Assembly (NCBI GenBank): GCA_946807835.1
Contig: OX327686.1
Location: 13,950,001 to 14,014,000, forward strand
Direction of reading: 5' to 3'
DNA from: Ailanthus altissimus
Taxonomy: Eukaryota; Streptophyta; Magnoliopsida; Sapindales; Simaroubaceae
Length of the DNA stretch: 64,000 nucleotides
Part shown: in pieces, positions 12,881-24,660 of the stretch
How positions within the stretch are numbered: position 1 is the stretch's first letter
Layout: each line of letters starts with the position of its first letter
The notes under the pieces: model-generated
Database searches by the model: none
What the model was told of the DNA's origin: nothing
Seen by the model: the letters and a program-made list of their open reading frames with translations, nothing else
Position numbers and translations under genes: made by a program

Positions 12881-13617
12881 TAAATAATTTAAGCATGTGA
12901 CTAAAAAGTTCCTCAAATTCCACAACCAACAAATATAAAAATGTTTATAACTTAATTGTGATTGACATGTACCTCTTTAACTATGGGAATAGAATTTTAG
13001 TGAATGATAGGCAACAAAATTATTTGTGTTTGCATTGTTGGACCCCTTCTCTAATAATCCAATTTATGTAATCCACTTTATTGAAGGTATAGTATAATTA
13101 CCCATGCTATCATATAATTCATTAAAAAAATTTCTTTATATAATTCATTAAAAAAATTTAAGAAATTGTATCATTGAAATAATGATATATATATATAAAT
13201 AAAATGAAATTATGATAAAAAGTAGAGTCTTCAAAATAATTTAATTAGATGCACAAAAGACTTGATATAAAAAGTTTTGAATTCAAATTCTACATTATTT
13301 TTTTTAAGAAAAAAACTATATTAGTAAAAATGCGATGTGGAACCTCATCTAATTTTGCAAAACAAAATTTTACATTAAGTTAGTTAGTGCTTCATTTACC
13401 GTTTGAAGGCTACTTGGGGGTACAAAATCTATTTAAAAAAGAAAAAAGAAAAAAAGTGCCGAATGATATTTTGAGTTCGGGCCCTTGAAACAACGGCGTG
13501 TTTTCGAAATGCAGTGCCATCTGCATTCTGCGACTATCTTCCACCTTCGAGCCTCAAAAACTACCTCCCTCTCTCTCGTTTCCGAAATCTCAATGCGATT
13601 ACCAACCAGCTCACGTG
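12881..13617. other. Intergenic and 5' leader of MED20
   Basis: AT-rich DNA with a short tandem duplication at 13113-13163 (tataattcattaaaaaaattt repeated). Composition becomes more GC-rich from about 13470, consistent with a gene leader. An upstream ATG at 13509 and another in the same frame at 13593 open a short frame that ends at 13628, overlapping the MED20 start at 13618. Confidence 0.5.
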
Positions 13618-15326
13618 ATGACAGTTAAATGGTAAATAACAATTTCATTTTTCGAGAATTTGTATGCACCAATATAAATTATTCTTCACGAGATGAAAAT
13701 ATGTTTTTCTAGGGTTTTGCATTGGCAGCCTAACGCAGGAACAAGCGTGAACAGTCAAATCCTAAACGAAGTCTCACAGTGCGTTGAGAGCATCAACGGC
13801 GTCAAGGAAGGACGATGGAAAGCTACTCTCACCTTCTACAAACCCATTCTTCGAGGTTTGCATTTTTTATTTTTCTTTATCTAATACATGGTTTTATATT
13901 TATGTTCTTTTATAATCTATATTGCATATCAGACCAGTCTCTGGCGGCGGAATTCCCGCGAGAATTTCTGGGGATTTTGGTACCGGAGCAGCCGAACAAG
14001 TATTACTTCGTAATTCGGGCTCAGCGGATCGTTCTTGAAGCCGATTCGTCTATCCAGCCTATTATGGACAAGTTGCAGTCTTACAAAACGAGAATGGCAC
14101 TTAATTTTGAGGTTCAGTTTATGTTCTTGTTTTGAGATTTATAAGTTTTGAAATTGTTATACATTGTCTGCGGTGTGTTTTATTTGTGTGATGGTTTTAT
14201 GTAGGGTTTTCAGTATCAATTGGGTGACTTCCAGTTGAGGGTAGGGAAAGTTGTACCTACTCATTGTGAAAATTTGAGAGGAATAGTTATGGAGGTACTC
14301 AACTTGCATGATTTTTGTGTATTGCATTTTATATCTATGTAGTCGTTCACGTAGCCTTTCTGTTATGTTATTTGCTTCTTTTGACTGAGAAATTTGATAC
14401 ATGCTGCCTATGTGCGTTAGTGCTTCTTGTGAATTAAGTTTTCTGTTGGTGCTGTAGAAGTTCTTGATCTTCTTACCATAGGAAGCTCAAGTAAAATTCC
14501 CCTTCTGCAATATGACCTTTTCTGTGATCTAGTTTTACAACGATCTAGTGCAGTATATACAGCCTGATGTTTGTTGTGGACGAGATAATGAATTGACTTA
14601 GGTTAGAATAAAACAGCTGCTGTTGATATGCCATCTACTCCAGTTATGGAATAGATATGTTATTTTCTTTTGTCTCTCTTCTGACCATATCATTTATGTA
14701 CTTTATCTTGTTTCTACATTACATGCCAAATACAAAGAGACCCTCATTCTTGTCGATTAAGTTTTAGAGACTTCTTGTGACTAGAAAACAATCTGTTGCT
14801 GAATCCTCACTTCTAAGTGGATGCTAAGCAAATGTTTATTGTACCAGAGTGAAGAAAGGATTAGTAGTATTTTCTGCTTTAGAAAAAGCTCTTATATCAC
14901 CTGAAATGTTGAAATTTTGTAGCATTTGGATTGAAGCTCCATGGCTGTTGGGAAGGAAAAAAAAGAATGCCTAGCACTTTTTATTCCCCTCTTCATAAGC
15001 GCTTCGGATTATTGCTCTGCAGCTCTAATAATTATTTTCATCATTCTATTACAAAGCTGGTTTTTTTTTTTGTTTTTTTGCAGGTGGAGTACCTTCCCAT
15101 TTCTTCAATTGAGAAATCTAGGCAAATCTTGGAAGAGTTTTTAGACATATGGCAAGAAGCCCTCTCGAAAAGATCATTGCCGGGTCATTTTATGCACACA
15201 GAACCTAATTTTTCAGAGTATGGCCTTGCAGACCACTACAGTTCGCAACATAGTGCTATTCAATATGCTACAGTTATGGCTCAACTAATTGCATCTGTGC
15301 AAAGTGTGCAGTCAGTGAGAAACTAG
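13618..15326 (+). CDS. MED20: Mediator of RNA polymerase II transcription subunit 20
   Basis: MED20 is a head-module subunit of Mediator, which links transcription factors to RNA polymerase II in the nucleus. Five coding exons fit exactly: 13618-13631, 13713-13855, 13933-14111, 14205-14294 and 15084-15326. They give 669 nt, or 222 residues, close to the plant family length of about 220. The first exon is only 14 nt; Trp5 is split by intron 1 and gives the start [14 protein letters not shown], as in plant MED20. The ATG at 13693 lies in intron 1 and is not the start. Conserved blocks include [20 protein letters not shown] (about residues 21-40), [20 protein letters not shown] (about 71-90), [14 protein letters not shown] (about 119-132) and SLPGHFMH near 173-180. 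All introns are GT...AG. No stops or shifts were found. The copy looks functional. Confidence 0.93.
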
Positions 15327-15906
15327 GAATTGAAGTTAAGATTTGTGTCATGTATATAAATTATAAAAATGGTCTTTTTAATTTCTTCTTTTTTAAGAGA
15401 AGAAGAATGTGGTTATCTAGGGTTCACATCATGCAACGTTTAAGCTCTATATATATGTATATATATGAGAAAAAGTTTAAATTCAATTCTTACTCGGACT
15501 AATGGAATTCGATAAGTTGGTTGCATTCATTTGAATGTTTCAGCCGCCGGATAACACACAACATTGTAGAAAAGCTAATGGGTTTGATAGTGGGCTACGA
15601 GACTAATGAATGTTGTTAATGGGAGTTTTGCTTCGGAGTATTTTGAAAAACTTCAATAACTAATCAACAATAAAGAAAAAACTTAAAACAAATTATGAAT
15701 TTAATTCATAAAAGGACGGTGAAGTATTTTAACTTAAAATTGCAGATGATTTTCATGTTAATTATGTGGATATGAGAAGGAAAAAGAATAAGACGTCAAA
15801 AGTCCCACCATCCCAAGCAATAAAGTTCTAGGGCAAGGCCAAAAAAAAGAAAGAAAAAGCATGTAACGGTAGCCATTCTTTAACGGTTTAAAAGATTAGA
15901 AATAAT
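15327..15906. other. MED20 3' region and intergenic
   Basis: AT-rich sequence following the TAG at 15324-15326. It contains several tata-rich runs (15450-15470) and no coding signal. The transcript end could not be fixed. Confidence 0.4.
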
Positions 15907-16513
15907 TGTCACGTTTCACCATAAATAAAAATTAAATAAATTTTGAGTATATAAAAATAGATATACAGTATTACTTATCAGGTTAATTTTTTGGGTCAAT
16001 GACAAACGTTCAACCCATAATAAGTAATATCAGAACAAATTCAAATTCTTATTTGTATATGGACCCAAAATTACTCTAATAAAAATTATTAGGATGTGGG
16101 TTTCCTATGCTACTAGAGGATGGACAATACGAGTCAAGTGGATCCTAAAAATTATGTGTCTTGAGCTCAATAAAGATTACCACGTGGGTAGTGGGTCCCC
16201 TATCCCGAGGGGATAGGCAATACGGGCCAGATTGGTATTTGAGTTTGAGCCATATCGTGACAAGAGTGTCACGTGATTGGGTGAGAGAAAATATCATGTC
16301 CTACATCAAATAGAAATTGGGTGGACAATATGAACTAGATTGGTTTTTGAGTTTGGACCACACCGTAATGAGGACGTTACATGATTGGGTGGAGAAGAAT
16401 GTCACGTTCCATATCAAATAAAAATTAGGTAAATCTTGAATATATAAGAATGGATATGCAAATTAAAATTAATCTTTTGGATCAATAACAGACACCCGAT
16501 TCGTGACACAACA
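15907..16513 (+). mobile_element. TRIM-like miniature LTR element
   Basis: Two direct repeats of about 110 bp begin TGTCACGTT at 15907 and 16400. Each carries a TATATAA-type box followed by GGATATGCA or a similar stretch. After the first repeat, taatatcagaac (about 16025-16036) resembles a decayed initiator-Met tRNA primer site (TGGTATCAGAGC). Between the repeats, units near 16212 and 16321 form an approximate 108-bp tandem repeat. There is no coding capacity. This fits a terminal-repeat retrotransposon in miniature, but exact ends and target duplication were not resolved. Confidence 0.5.
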
Positions 16514-17527
16514 AAATTAAGGCAAGCATAAAACGCGGCGGGGCGCGCTTCATTAACAGCTAAATAAATTTAGGTTTTATTAGACACGGCGGATAGCGTA
16601 TAAGCTACAGCGTTTGATAGTGACGCAGGTCTTGCCGCTCTATTTCTAACATTTCATTCCTCACTTGTGTTTATTATTAACTGCTCTGCCTCTCAGCCAA
16701 CTTTTGCTCTTATAATAATAAAAGGTTAGCTTCCTCCCTTCCACCGCTTCTTCTCTTTCTTTTAACTTCCTTCGAGCCCGATTTGGCGATCTGCTGATGG
16801 ATATGCGCTTGAGGCTTTACTCTGTTTCACACTTTTCTATTTCAATTATATTAACTTCGTTATATTCATTGATATCTTATCTGCTATCGATTTCCTACCT
16901 ATGTTCCAATAATAAAATTTTCGCACTTGCATTGCTCTCCGATGTTCTTCCTCTGGAGATTGTGCTGCTTCCGAACTATTGTGGTTTATGTTTGATATTG
17001 TGAATTGCTATTGTTACTAATTGCATATTGTATGTTCTTTGAGCTAACTCTCTAAGAGGTGCTTGGTTTACCTTTTTGACTGTGTTACTGTGTAAAATTG
17101 CTGATCGTGTTCCCGATGTACTTGAGCAATATTATAACTGCTATTTAGTAGTTTAATCACTTGTGGGATTATTTGATCATCTGGATGTTTTATGAATGGG
17201 TTATTCTTTTCAAATGTTGGCCTGTCATTTAGATTTCCTGTATCATGATGGAGTAGCAATCTGAAAGTGGTTTCAGTCATATACTGTGTGTGGCAATGAT
17301 ATGGTGCGATTTGGCATTCTAGCTGCACTGCAATTGTGAGCTATGCCCTATCAGCTTTGCATTATTCATTTAGGATTCAATAACCCAGACAACAACCATT
17401 GGGCACCCAGTTGGCCAAATTTTGGCTTTGCAGTTGAACTACCTATTTTTTGTTGATCCTCTAGTAACAGTGACTAATTATTACATTTTGTTCTTCACTT
17501 CTGTCTAAAGATATTTGTTCAATTTTG
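16514..17527 (+). promoter_or_regulatory. RPC4 upstream region with probable 5' UTR intron
   Basis: The sequence becomes GC-richer at 16530-16640 and pyrimidine-rich at 16730-16790, like a plant transcription start region. A pyrimidine-rich acceptor-like site (ttctgtctaaag) ends at about 17512, 15 nt before the RPC4 ATG. The T-rich stretch 16800-17510 therefore looks like a 5' UTR intron. The donor and the transcription start were not resolved. A 68-codon frame at 16797-17003 is hydrophobic and unlike any known protein, and is probably intronic. Confidence 0.4.
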
Positions 17528-20111
17528 ATGGAGCCAGAACCTTCTAACAACCGCACCACAAATGCCACCAGAAAGGTTTGTTTGTTTTCAATTCATACAC
17601 TTGAGTTACACAAAAATGTCAATTATATAACATTTTCTAATGAATTGCTTTGAGCTGCTGCAGGTTAAATTTGCACCAAAAGCTCCTCGCCGGGTACCAA
17701 AGGCTGAAGTTAAAACGTACATATCATTTTGTTAACTAGCTACGGGCATGCCATTTCTTGTTGTGACTTCCTTTTCAAGTTGTCTCATAACCATGTGTTG
17801 TTTGCAGTGAAGTGGTTGAAAATTCTGATGCTGCCCAGGCCATGGATTTGCTGCAACGTTTCAATGCAAATGTGATTATGAATTTTTTCTTTTTTCTGTT
17901 CATTGTGTCTACATAAATTTCTGCATTTTGTGTTTCATGTTCTTATATTTTAATTCTCTTCCTCATTCTTAGCAAGGTGCTCTGAAGGGAAAGCTTAAAG
18001 TTGAAAAAAAGGGTAATATATGTTTTTTTCTCTACCTCAAGCTGTATTTTCATTAGTAGATTCAAATTACAATTCAAATCTCTTGCTTTCAGTGTTTCTA
18101 TGTATATTTATTTGAAGTTTCAGCCTCCCTTGTGGTTTTTCTGCTACAAACCAGAAATAGGAGTTTTAAAATGAAAGTTAATCAACTAAGTAATTCTCTG
18201 TGACGTTCGTCCAAGTGTTAGTAATGCAACAACAGCACTAGTAATTTTATGCATATACCCTTTGTCTTAATGCAAAGATTAGTCTTCTCCTATATATTTC
18301 ATGCTTCACTTATGTATCCTTGTTGGAAATTTATCTTTATGTGCCTTGTTTTCTCAAGCCTTATTTGTTTGGTTTGTCAAATTCAGCACCTTCTACATAT
18401 GTGAGATTCCTAGCGCAAGTGCGTCTAATTTTATTATCATGCATCATAACTGTAAACTAGATTGATTTATCAATTTAACTTAAATTCTGATCAATTGGGT
18501 ACTAATTTATGAAGTCTTCTCTTTGCATCCATGTCATCGCCTGATGATAGGACAATGCCTGGAAATTGTGGCATTTAATTATGGTCCACTTACTATTTTT
18601 GTTATGTTGAAGATTTGGTTAAAAAACAATTGTTCAATTAAATTTTGATTGCAAAACTTATATTTCTGAAATGTGCTTCAAGGTAATAAATTTGATTCTT
18701 TTAGTTCTTTTGTCTCAATATATGCAGTTGCACCGACACAAATTGCTTTTGGTCAAGGAGGTGCATCAACTTATATAAAATCATATGGTATTCCCAAAGG
18801 TGGAGGTAGCAGTAACAGAGCTCAAGGTTCTGCTATCAATGGTATGCTATTCTTAAATAGATACTCTATTCAATTAGTTGGTACTTAGATACTTCCGGTG
18901 CATTACACTTCTCGGTGATTCTGCAGGTGGTGCCTATGCCTCAGGCCTGAGGCAGGAGAAAGAATACCAAGAACCATGGGTAGGCAAAACTATGACTTAG
19001 TTTCAAAACCCATGTGACTTAATATTTTGCTGGATTAGTGGTTTACTATTCTCAAATGTGTGGGTGTACTCATATGTTTTCTATTTCAATAATGCAGGAT
19101 TATTATAGTTATTATCCTGTAACTCTTCCTCTGAGGAGACCCTATTCAGGAAGTCCAGGTGTGTCCTAAGGAAAAGTACTTACCCAAGAATAATAATATA
19201 ATTCAAATTCTGCCTAATAATGCATCGAGTATTGCCATTTACACAAGTGAATATTGTCTTATAAACATTGTTTGAGTCATTTCTTTTCTAGAGCTTGAGG
19301 TTTCACAAAATGCCATGATGGAATTTGCATAACATTACTAAGCTATAAGCTTGCTGTGAACTTGTTTCTATGACCTCTAGAGCTTCTTGATGAGGAGGAA
19401 TTTGGGGAGGCTACAGAAACGATAGATTATGAAGAAAGTTCAATGAACCCAGCAGAAGGGCTTGGTCTAATGGTTGGTATACCCAACAATTTCAAGTAAT
19501 ACTCTGCACTTAGTTTATATATAAAACTTTCTCATGGTTTACTGGCAGGAGGAGAATCTGGAACCAAGTATGTTTTTTCTTCAATTACCACCAAAAATGC
19601 CGATGACAAAGCAATCAGCAACAGCAGATGGGAAACAAATAGCTGAAAGCTCTAGTACAAATGAGCGTGCAAATGCTAAGGAGAAGACATGTAGTTTGAA
19701 CGAGTTACCAGGAGGATTTATGGGTAAATTGCTTGTATACAGGAGTGGTGCTGTTAAGCTAAAGCTTGGTGATACACTCTATGATGTGAGTATACTTCAC
19801 AATGAGACTAAGGAATTGACATGGAAGTACTGTATGTTACGTGTAATGAAGTTTGTATGCAAAATCTGTCAAGACTATATTAGTCACTTGTCAAATATTT
19901 GAATTACTGCTTGATAAATTTGTCTAAATTAATTAAATTATTTTCTCCTTAATGATTGCAGGTTACCCCAGGTATGGATTGTGTGTTTTCCCAGGATGTC
20001 GTTGCTATTAATACTTCAGAGAAGCATTGTTGTGCTGTTGGTGAACTCAACAAGCGTGCCATTTTAACCCCAGATGTGGATTCTGTCTTAAGTAGTTTTT
20101 CTAATTTGTGA
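17528..20111 (+). CDS. RPC4: DNA-directed RNA polymerase III subunit RPC4 (RPC53 homologue)
   Basis: RPC4 is a Pol III-specific subunit that pairs with RPC5 in a TFIIF-like subcomplex for initiation and termination on tRNA and 5S genes. Ten coding exons join in frame: 17528-17575, 17664-17716, 17808-17871, 17973-18012, 18728-18841, 18927-18979, 19098-19158, 19381-19472, 19549-19785 and 19962-20111. They total 912 nt, or 303 residues. The N-terminus is basic with KFAPKAPRR; a DLLQRFN block follows near residue 50. The middle is acidic (LLDEEEFGEATETIDYEE). The diagnostic C-terminal RPC4 region starts at about residue 228 with LPGGFMGKLLVYRSGAVKLK, continues GDTLYDVTPGMDCVFSQDVV, and ends in a TPDVDSVLSSF tail. 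All splice sites are GT...AG. One 715-nt intron separates exons 4 and 5. No disabling change was seen. Confidence 0.92.
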
Positions 20112-21021
20112 TGGGTTCCCTCGATATAGAATAACATTAGTGCCCCTTTTTCTTTTTTAATTTTTATTATTTTACAGCATAACATTAGTTTTATACATGG
20201 ATGAAACTAATAAATGTGTTCCTCAAAAGAGGGAAAAGAAAAAGTAGGAGGATAGCTTTTTTTCCTATAAAGAACAGTTGAATAGAATTGGGAAGTTGCA
20301 ATGGATTGAGATAACTTGGGAGAAACAAATAATTTTGTTTTTCTTTGCTTACGGAATGAATAGACAAAGAGGAATTACTCATAGCAAGCAACAGAACATG
20401 AATTCTATTTAAATGGATTCACCAACATCAGGCACAATCTCATGAAATGAAATATTTAACTTAGATATGCTAATAAAATATAATAAGCTTGGTCCTACCA
20501 TCTCATATTTCCTTTTTTCTTTTTCTTTTTGAAAGGATCTCATATGTCCTAACTGTTAGTTAGGTTATTAGAATTTACTGGAGATATGATGTTAATTATT
20601 GTTTTTATGTATTATTCGTCCTTAATAAATTGGTGAAATTAAAAAAAGAGATGTTTGAAATTCTTGAAGATATCAAGAATTAACCACCAAAAATTCAAAC
20701 TCATTATGAAAAAGAAAAACTGTGGTATTCTGCAGAGATGGAATGTGGGATTGGCTCATCGGACAGTAGGCCGTTTTAATAACTTGACTACTAAATTGCC
20801 AAAATTGTTGTGGAAGAAATGAAGGGACTGAATTGTAGCACAACAATAAGCAAGATTTTATTTCAGGACGATTATCTGGCAAATGAATGATTAACCTCCC
20901 TCAGAGAAGTAGTACACATAGATTACGTTAAATCCTAAAAAATGTGATACACAACAGAGATTATTTTTTGCCATAGCCACCATTATTTTGAGGATCTCCA
21001 TCCTTAGGCTATGCTTAAAAC
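20112..21021. other. Intergenic between convergent RPC4 and P450
   Basis: AT-rich DNA that must hold the 3' ends of both genes. Short open frames on the minus strand (20191-20391, 20673-20882) show no family features. No repeat termini were recognised. Confidence 0.5.
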
Positions 21022-22481
21022 TTAGAGTTTGTGTAATACAATCTGAGCTCCATGTTGTGGTTGAAGAATCATGACAGTATGAGGAGCATGAGTGTAGGAA
21101 GGTGAGAGCTCGAATGAGAAATTCTGTAGGATCATAGCCAGAGCCACCTTAGCTTCTAGCATGGCAAAATTTTGGCCGATGCACGTCCGTGGACCCCACC
21201 CGAAAGGAAAGAATGCTTGTTGGTCCTTAGATGCCTTGGAAACTCCTTCAGAGAATCTCTCAGGTCTGAATTTGTCTGCATCGTCACCCCAGAGTTGAGG
21301 ATCATGATGAATGAGTAGCGTAGGTAGTACTATATCAACTCCAGCAGGAAGAGAGATTTCTCCTAATTTGGTTTCCTTGTAGTTGTGTTGATACTGAGCA
21401 ATTGCGGGTGGATATAACCTTAGCACTTCATAAAGAATCATGGTTACCTGCAGGAAGATTACGTTAGTTTTGGTGATTCAGTGAACAAAAACATGTTTGT
21501 GGTTTAAAGATTCAAGTAGGTTGTAAGCCTTAAATACAATACACGATTGTTCTTGTTTTTGACAAACCTTTTGAAAGCAGAAGTGCATTGGTTTTTGTTC
21601 AAGGAAAATACTGCGTAAATGGCAGTCTGACATAATTGGAATAAAGCCAGACTCAGGCTAGGAGAGATGCAAATGTGATTGTAATACTTAAATTTGATCT
21701 GAACTTGCAAAATCAATATAGTTATGCAGGGAGAAACACTCACAACTTTGAGGTGGGCTATAGCTTCAAAATCAGGTTCCTTCTTATGACAAGCTTGTAG
21801 AACTTCATAAAAGTAATTAACAGTGAAATGCTCATTTGAATTTGTAAGAAGCATCATCCAATGTGAATGGGATAGTTACTGAAACATTTTACCTTAAGTT
21901 TCTCAAGATGGAAGGCAGGATTGATTATTCTTCTGTGTCTAGCCCAATCATCACCCTCTAGACTTTGCAGTCCTCTTGTTAGAATGAGTATAAGAGGATT
22001 TAGTGGTGGCTTTCCAAAGTGGCTTTGCTTGTTAGACAGCACTTCTTTCATCAATTCTGGGTCCTTTATGATCAGCCTCGGGGTTGCTCCCTGCCAGCAG
22101 AATGATATTTTCCCTGTATTTTACACAGACAATTCCACATTTTCAGTCATAAAAACAACTAGTAACCTAATAGAGTAGAATACATTATGGATTGGCATGC
22201 ATCCTACCATATTTTTTCACATTTTCTTGAGTAAATGGGTCGACTCTTTGAACAATTTGATGTGTTAGACTAAGTGGTTTGGACCATGCTTCATTTATCA
22301 GCCTCACAAACTCTTTCATGTCTCCAATCAGCGGCTTGTAAGGTCTGCCTTCAATTCCCTGCCGCTTTATCTGCCTCTCCAGCCATTTAGGTTTCAGCCA
22401 AAGTGAGTAGAAAACTCTACCAGCACAATACAGGAACAACATTGAAGAGACCAGAAAGAAGTACAACATAAAGTTAGCCAT
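21022..22481 (-). pseudogene. Cytochrome P450, CYP72-clan, with central exons deleted
   Basis: Plant CYP72-clan P450s are ER-anchored, haem-dependent mono-oxygenases of about 510 residues. Surviving pieces are exon 1 at 22481-22208 (membrane anchor, then PKWLERQIKRQGIEGRPYK), exon 2 at 22113-21893 (GKISFCWQGATPRLI through RRIINPAFHLEKLK), the end of a fourth exon near 21805-21744 (EVLQACHKKEPDFEAIAHLK), and the last exon at 21447-21022. The last exon has the K-helix EVLR, FRPERF and the haem loop [11 protein letters not shown]. About 170-180 residues are missing, including the I-helix AGxxT oxygen-binding motif. What remains has no stops or frameshifts. The start at 22481 is preferred over an ATG at 22538 because a TATA run lies at 22548-22560. 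Skipping the remnant would join exon 2 to the last exon in frame (both phase 0), giving about 306 residues without an I-helix. Confidence 0.85.
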
Positions 22482-22547
22482 ATTTGATCTTTGAATTTGG
22501 AATTCTGAAGTTGGAGTATTGATACTTGCCCAACTCAAATTTGTACT

Positions 22548-22560
22548 AAATATATATATA
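22548..22560 (-). promoter_or_regulatory. TATA box of the P450 pseudogene
   Basis: The minus strand reads TATATATATATTTA here, about 67 nt upstream of the preferred ATG at 22481. Transcription starting about 30 nt downstream would leave the ATG at 22538 outside or at the very edge of the mRNA. Confidence 0.5.
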
Positions 22561-23471
22561 GAGTGTGCTTTTTCATTATCCTTAAGAGATATTTGACTTC
22601 AAATCTTCGGTCAAAGTTTCTTTGTCATAAAGAAATCAAACTTCAGGATTATATCTGTATTATATTATTGGTTCATATCCCAGACTTTGACTCAATTTAT
22701 CTTGGAGAAGAAGGTATATACTGTGGTTTCTACTATGTGCCAATACTAGCCTCCAATTTTGAAGAATTGATAGGACCTAACTAATATTTTAGTTGCCATA
22801 TAGCTTCTAGAGAAAACAAATTATCTGCTGTAAAACATTTTTATGCGTGAGGACCAAGTTTTTAGCCCTTTGAGAATCATAAAATAATAATAATAATAAT
22901 CAAACCGTTTTCTTTTCACCTGAAAATGAAGGCTGGGCTTAATAAATAATAACAATCCAACACAAAACTCTAAGACCCAATTCTCTTTTTTTTTTTTTTT
23001 TTTTGAGGAATAAGACCCAATTCTCATTACTCATATGTTGTTGCCAAAATGATATCAAACTAGTAAATATTTAATTAAACTTGAATTAAATATTCATACA
23101 AATAAAATACAGAAAATATGTATATTTCCTCAATAAAGAAAACCAATTAAATAACAAAAACTTCAAAATAGACTAAACCCATGAAAATTCTTTTGACTCA
23201 GAATAAAAACACCTAATTGGAGGGGGGAGTTCAAGAGCGACCCAAACTAAACTGACAACTCTTGCTTCTTTGCACAGTACTGAAAATAAAAATCAAAGAA
23301 AAATAAATAACAGCGAGGAAGAGAAGAGAGAGGAGATAGAAAAATTTTAAGAGAGAAAAAAAAATTACTTTTGATTAGCAAAAATAATACTATCAAAGAT
23401 TGTATGTCTACTTTATTACTCACAAAGCTTAGAACAGGGACATTGAATATTAATTTGAAGATATGGATTTG
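22561..23471. other. P450 upstream region and intergenic
   Basis: The stretch 22590-22860 has a diverged copy at 42205-42560 (shared runs include atatttgacttcaaatctt and ttcttggagaagaagg). This is the upstream part of the duplicated P450 segment. The rest is AT-rich with a T-homopolymer at 22984-23004 and no coding signal. Confidence 0.55.
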
Positions 23472-23810
23472 AACTTAAAGATTTAAAAGTTGTAATGTAA
23501 TACTTGGATTAAAAAAAAAATTAATTTTTAAAAATTTGAAAGTTGTAATTTAATACTTATATAAAAAAGTATTTCTTAAAAATTTGAAAATTATAATGTA
23601 ATACTTATATGTAATTCTTAAAGATTTAAAAATTATAATATAATACTTGTATTAAAAATTATAGTTATTGTAATTATTATTTAGTTATTGTAATTCTTAA
23701 AAATTTTGAAAGTTGTAATGTAATACTTGTATCAAAAAAGATAATTCTTAAAGATTTGAAAATCGTACAGTAATACTTGTATAAAAAAAAGGTAATTCTT
23801 AAACGCTAAT
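23472..23810. repeat. Degenerate tandem repeat, about six units of 55-65 bp
   Basis: The unit is of the form ttcttaaagatttgaaagttgtaatgtaatacttgtat, repeated with small length changes across the interval. It is very AT-rich and abuts the copia LTR on its right. Confidence 0.75.
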
Positions 23811-23841
23811 TTTAAATACTGATGACAAGTGCTATATTTGC

Positions 23842-24108
23842 TGTATGTTTAAGGCTAAAATAAAATCAGTAAGGCTAATATTCTGCTGTCAAGAATCCCG
23901 CAAGATTGCAGGAATAGTTTTTTAAGTTAAAATATTTGAATTCATATTTGACTTAGTAATATAATTAGATATCTGTTGAAGAGTTTATAGGCAGAGTTTT
24001 TGGTTTTGTTTGTTTCTTTTTTGTATAAATTTAGACTTTGAAGCATGAATAAATGATTCTTAATTTCTGTACTTTTCTTTCAGAATTCTTATTTTTTAGA
24101 AGCCTACA
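23842..24108 (+). mobile_element. Copia 5' LTR (about 270 bp, left end approximate)
   Basis: The right end is defined by CCTACA at 24103-24108, followed three bases later by the primer-binding site TGGTATCGGAGCC at 24112. A promoter-like ttttgtataaattt lies near 24020. The left end is placed at TGTATG by similarity of the termini only and could be wrong. Confidence 0.5.
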
Positions 24109-24111
24109 AAG

Positions 24112-24123
24112 TGGTATCGGAGC
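24112..24123 (+). other. tRNA primer-binding site of a copia element
   Basis: TGGTATCGGAGC differs by one base from the usual initiator-Met primer site TGGTATCAGAGC of plant Ty1/copia elements. It lies three bases past the LTR end. Confidence 0.7.
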
Positions 24124-24477
24124 CTTCTTTTTGTTAAGGGACCTGTGAAGTGTATGAGTGAATCCATTGAGGAGTTAAGAATGATATTGATATGAAAATG
24201 CAGCAAATGTTGAGCTTTTGTCTATTGAATTAAATATGTTACAATAGTGTGCATATATATACAACTTGAAAATGTTCTGCCTCAAATAACCAAGGTTTAG
24301 GTAATACATCACTACATACATTCTGCCTAGGTAAGTTACAAATTTTATTGCCTAATTTTAAGTCTTTAATATGTCCTGTGACAAATCCAAGCCCTCCAAT
24401 CTCTGTCCTTTATGTCTTTATCTCTCAGATCATGCCAACCATCCTTAGTACAAGGGCTGTATTTGTCTGCATTGCTA

Positions 24478-24660
24478 GCATTTCTGTTGAGCAAACATTG
24501 TAATTGCAATTCTTTGTCTTTATTGTTTCTGTCTGGTTGTGGCAGAGCTTTATCAACCAGCTGCTATAGCATTTCTGCTGAGCAAACATTGTAATTGCAA
24601 TTCCTTGTCTTTATTGTTTCTGTCTGGTTGTGGTAGAGCTTTATCAGACCAGCTGCTATA
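24478..24660. repeat. Tandem duplication of about 91 bp in the copia leader
   Basis: Unit 1 (24478-24568) and unit 2 (24569-24660) both run gcatttctg(t/c)tgagcaaacattg ... agctgctata with only a few differences. The duplication lies between the primer site and gag. Confidence 0.85.

Noticed and set aside
13693..13884. ATG at 13693 as the MED20 start, and read-through to 13884
   Set aside because: The bases before 13713 are a splice acceptor, and MED20 homology begins with the 14-nt exon at 13618; the end past 13855 is intronic.
14931..15083. Start of the frame at 14931 as a separate gene
   Set aside because: This is intron 4 read-through into MED20 exon 5; the true exon starts at 15084.
22482..22538. 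ATG at 22538 as the P450 start
   Set aside because: It lies within about 10-22 nt of the TATA run, and the added residues are unlike a P450 anchor; the ATG at 22481 fits better.
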